Shown here: positions 62,009 through 64,000 of the stretch, one piece after another
Layout: each line of letters starts with the position of its first letter
Position numbering within the stretch: the first letter of the stretch is position 1
Origin: Microcella alkalica
Lineage (GTDB): Bacteria; Actinomycetota; Actinomycetes; Actinomycetales; Microbacteriaceae
Assembly: GCF_014137945.1 (NCBI RefSeq)
Contig: NZ_JACGWX010000001.1
Span: forward strand, 372,001-436,000
DNA length: 64,000 bases
Reading direction: 5' to 3'
The notes under the pieces: generated by a model
Seen by the model: the letters and a program-made list of their open reading frames with translations, nothing else
What the model was told of the DNA's origin: nothing
Database searches by the model: none
Program-made: the position numbers and the translations under genes

Positions 62009-63418
62009 CGTCCCCTGGGTTGGTGTAGTTTCCCGGCTCGAGTGTCACGTCAACGACGTGGTGAGCCATCGTGCGATGGTCAGTGAGAACTGTCTAGGAA
62101 TCTCACGGAAGGACACACACGCACGATGGCTCTTGACCAGTCTGCCCTCCTGGAGCTGCTCGGGGAACTGAAACTCACCGATGTCACCGACCGGATCCGC
62201 ATCGCGACCGAGACGCTCTACCAGGAACTGATCGACGCGGAAGCGACCGCGGTGATCGGCGCGAACCCGTTCGAGCGATCCGCGGCCCGAACCACGCAGA
62301 GGAACGGCTCCCGGCCGAGGACGCTCTCCACGACCGCCGGGGATCTGGAGTTGCGGATCCCGGAGCTGCGGCAGGGATCGTTCTTCCCGTCGCTGCTGGA
62401 GCGGCGCCGCCGGGTCGATCAGGCACTGTTCGCGGTGGTGATGGAGGCCTACCTGCACGGCGTCTCCACCCGCAAGGTCGATGATCTGGTCAAGGCGCTG
62501 GGCGCTGACACCGGGATCTCGAAGTCCGAGGTGTCCAGGATCTGCACCGACCTGGACGCTGAGGTCGCAGCGTTCCGCGACCGCGATCTCGCGGCGATGC
62601 CCTACCCGTATGTGTTCCTCGACGCGACCTACTGCAAAGCCCGGGTGAACCACCGGGTCGTGTCGCAGGCGATCGTCGTGGCCGTCGGTGTTGCCGCTGA
62701 CGGACGTCGCGAAGTCCTCGGCTTCGACGTCGGCGACACCGAGAACGAAGCGTTCTGGACCAGCTTCCTCCGCTCACTCAAGGCCCGCGGACTCGGCGGG
62801 GTGAAGCTGGTGATCTCCGACGCCCACACTGGGCTGAAGAAGGCGATCAGCACCGTCCTGCAGGGTGCTGCCTGGCAACGCTGCCGGGTGCATTTCATGC
62901 GCAACGTGCTGTCCATCGTCCCCAAAGCCAGCAGTGAAATGGTCGCCTCGATCATCCGCACGATCTTCGCCCAACCCGACAAGGAGCATGTTCAGGCCCA
63001 GTTCGACGAGGTCGTGCGCATGCTCGAGCGTTCCCACCCGAAGGTCGCCGGCATGCTCTCCGACGCCCGAGACGACCTGCTTGCCTTCACCGGGTTCCCG
63101 CAGAAGCACTGGCGGCAGATCTGGTCCACCAACCCGCTCGAGCGGGTGAACAAGGAGATCAAGCGCCGCACCGACGTCGTCGGCGTGTTCCCCAACCCGG
63201 CCGCGCTCCTGCGGCTGGCCGGCGCCGTGCTGGTCGAGCAGCACGACGAGTGGGAAGCCGGCGACCGCCGCTACTTCTCCGAGCACTCCATGCGGCAACT
63301 CGAAGCCCATAAACCCACCCAAGTCGAGGAGGTGGTCATCCCCGAAATCGCTGCGGCATAATCAAACCCAGCTGACCGCACGGTATCGAGAAACTCCACC
63401 ACTCAGCGGGACGTCACC
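62004..63418 (+). mobile_element. intact IS256-family insertion sequence
   Basis: 1415 bp. The ends are inverted repeats: GGTGACGTCCC at the left and its complement GGGACGTCACC at the right, with further imperfect pairing (AGTTTC/GAAACT region). One complete transposase gene lies inside. Perfect 8-bp duplications flank it, so the insertion is recent enough to be unscarred. It is related to, but not the same as, the remnant in the CRISPR region; the two transposases differ at many residues. Confidence 0.95.
62126..63361 (+). CDS. IS256-family (mutator-type) transposase
   Basis: 411 aa, full length. It has the mutator-type transposase pattern: YVFLDATYCKARVNHRVV (first Asp), VKLVISDAHTGLKKAI (second Asp), WQRCRVHFMRNVL (C-x2-H signature), and LERVNKEIKRRTDVVGVFPN with the final Glu. 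It cuts and pastes or copies the element through a circular intermediate. The reading frame is open throughout, in contrast to the remnant at 44865. Confidence 0.95.
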   Translation: MALDQSALLELLGELKLTDVTDRIRIATETLYQELIDAEATAVIGANPFERSAARTTQRNGSRPRTLSTTAGDLELRIPELRQGSFFPSLLERRRRVDQALFAVVMEAYLHGVSTRKVDDLVKALGADTGISKSEVSRICTDLDAEVAAFRDRDLAAMPYPYVFLDATYCKARVNHRVVSQAIVVAVGVAADGRREVLGFDVGDTENEAFWTSFLRSLKARGLGGVKLVISDAHTGLKKAISTVLQGAAWQRCRVHFMRNVLSIVPKASSEMVASIIRTIFAQPDKEHVQAQFDEVVRMLERSHPKVAGMLSDARDDLLAFTGFPQKHWRQIWSTNPLERVNKEIKRRTDVVGVFPNPAALLRLAGAVLVEQHDEWEAGDRRYFSEHSMRQLEAHKPTQVEEVVIPEIAAA

Positions 63419-63426
63419 CTCGGCCG
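63419..63426 (+). repeat. 8-bp target-site duplication, right copy
   Basis: CTCGGCCG matches 61996-62003 exactly. Confidence 0.9.
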
Positions 63427-63703
63427 AATCCCGATCTTCCACTGCGGATTTCTCGGGTCGCGCCACCAACGGGACCGAAGGAGGCGTAGACTGCTGTCAG
63501 CTTCCCGAGCCCACCGCGTCGTTCTCGACCGGGTCAGGGCGCGGAGGCACCGACTCCGAGCACACCGGCGGGGTCACTGCACACCGGTTCATCACGGGTG
63601 CCGATGGCGGTTCCGCAGACGGATGCTCCTTCGAGGTCCGGATGCCCCGCCCACGCACCACAGCATTCCCGCGGTCATCGGCCGCGCGTTCCCGAGGAGG
63701 GGC

Positions 63704-64000
63704 ATGGCCCAGTCCGGCCAGCGTGTCAAGTCGTCCCAGCGCAAGGGCGGTTCGCCGACCCGTCGTCGTCGCCCGCTCGACGAGCAGGGGATCATCCCGA
63801 TCCTCGCCCGCGCGGTGCGCGAGGTGGAGAACGCCGCCGAGCGAGGCGGCAAGGTGAGCCCGTCGAACCGCACCAAGTTCCAGGTCGCCGCGCTGCTCGT
63901 GCGCGAGGAGCGCGCGCGCGTGAAGGAGGACCGCGAGGTTCCCGAGGGCGAGCGCGCCGAAGTGCTCAAGCGCCTCGACGGCCTCGCCGGCATCATGGCG
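63704..64000 (+). CDS. conserved hypothetical protein, N-terminal 99 codons
   Basis: The ATG at 63704 follows CGAGGAGGGGC, a strong ribosome-binding site. The frame stays open to the window edge. The visible part is basic at first (SSQRKGGSPTRRRR) and then helical and charged (LDEQGIIPILARAVREVENAAERGG...RTKFQVAALLVREERARVKED). I recognise the style of a cytoplasmic actinobacterial protein but no named family. The 277 bp before it, back to the IS element, hold no other gene that I can support. Confidence 0.7.
   Translation, partial: MAQSGQRVKSSQRKGGSPTRRRRPLDEQGIIPILARAVREVENAAERGGKVSPSNRTKFQVAALLVREERARVKEDREVPEGERAEVLKRLDGLAGIMA

Noticed and set aside
63427-63703. Continuation of the DUF2207-like frame on the far side of the IS256-family element
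   Set aside because: The frame stays open after the duplicated target, but the peptide has no family resemblance and passes out of phase into the hypothetical gene starting at 63704. It is probably chance openness in GC-rich DNA.

Overview
The window is GC-rich actinobacterial DNA (roughly 70 % by eye) with many GTG starts and tightly packed genes. Protein content and gene order fit a member of the Microbacteriaceae. I cannot name a genus from sequence alone.

Layout. (1) 1-16049, all on the plus strand: a signalling and surface operon. It holds the tail of a PP2C phosphatase, a Ser/Thr kinase with an extracytoplasmic Fn3-like domain, a 1968-aa cell-surface protein built of Ig/cadherin-like and Fn3 repeats, a MoxR ATPase, a DUF58 protein, a membrane transglutaminase-like protein lacking its catalytic Cys and His, a zinc-ribbon/FHA protein, and an EccC-like FtsK/SpoIIIE ATPase. 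(2) 16073-25568: alanine dehydrogenase, a polyamine-type ABC importer (potDABC), L-asparaginase II, GABA aminotransferase, OsmC, and an FKBP lipoprotein. This looks like amine and amino-acid nitrogen uptake and catabolism. (3) 25609-35686: the dxr / site-2-protease / ispG neighbourhood. It is split by two kinase-lipoprotein pairs that look like a tandem duplication, and by a thiolase plus 3-oxoacid CoA-transferase module. (4) 36017-42537: proS, nusA, ylxR, infB, rbfA (translation and transcription core), with no rimP between proS and nusA. (5) 42544-44749: a small membrane protein, an MFS exporter, and a divergent ArsR-type regulator with a palindrome over the exporter promoter.

(6) 44713-56841: a complete type I-E CRISPR-Cas unit (cas3-cas8e-cse2-cas7-cas5-cas6e-cas1-cas2-leader-array) on the minus strand. 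It is bracketed by perfect 40-bp direct repeats. The repeat is the bidirectional terminator and 3' ends of two convergent genes, arsR and mutY. The old end of the array is broken by two insertion sequences: an IS256-family remnant, and an IS3-family element lying exactly inside a CRISPR repeat. A degenerate terminal CRISPR repeat survives beyond them, 12 bp inside the left 40-bp repeat. The cassette therefore seems to have inserted as one block between two ordinary chromosomal genes.

(7) 56817-64000: mutY, an atypical SDR with DUF2867, small secreted or membrane proteins, a glycerophosphodiesterase, and a DUF2207-like fragment cut by an intact IS256-family element with a perfect 8-bp target duplication. 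The window ends in the first 99 codons of a conserved hypothetical gene.

Several genes (both paired kinases, the site-2 protease, proS, arsR, the SDR) have a TANNNT -10 box only 6-8 nt before the start codon. They are probably transcribed without a leader. The points most worth following up are the block boundaries of the CRISPR-Cas cassette, the kinase/FHA/transglutaminase-like/FtsK surface locus, and the duplicated kinase-lipoprotein pairs.
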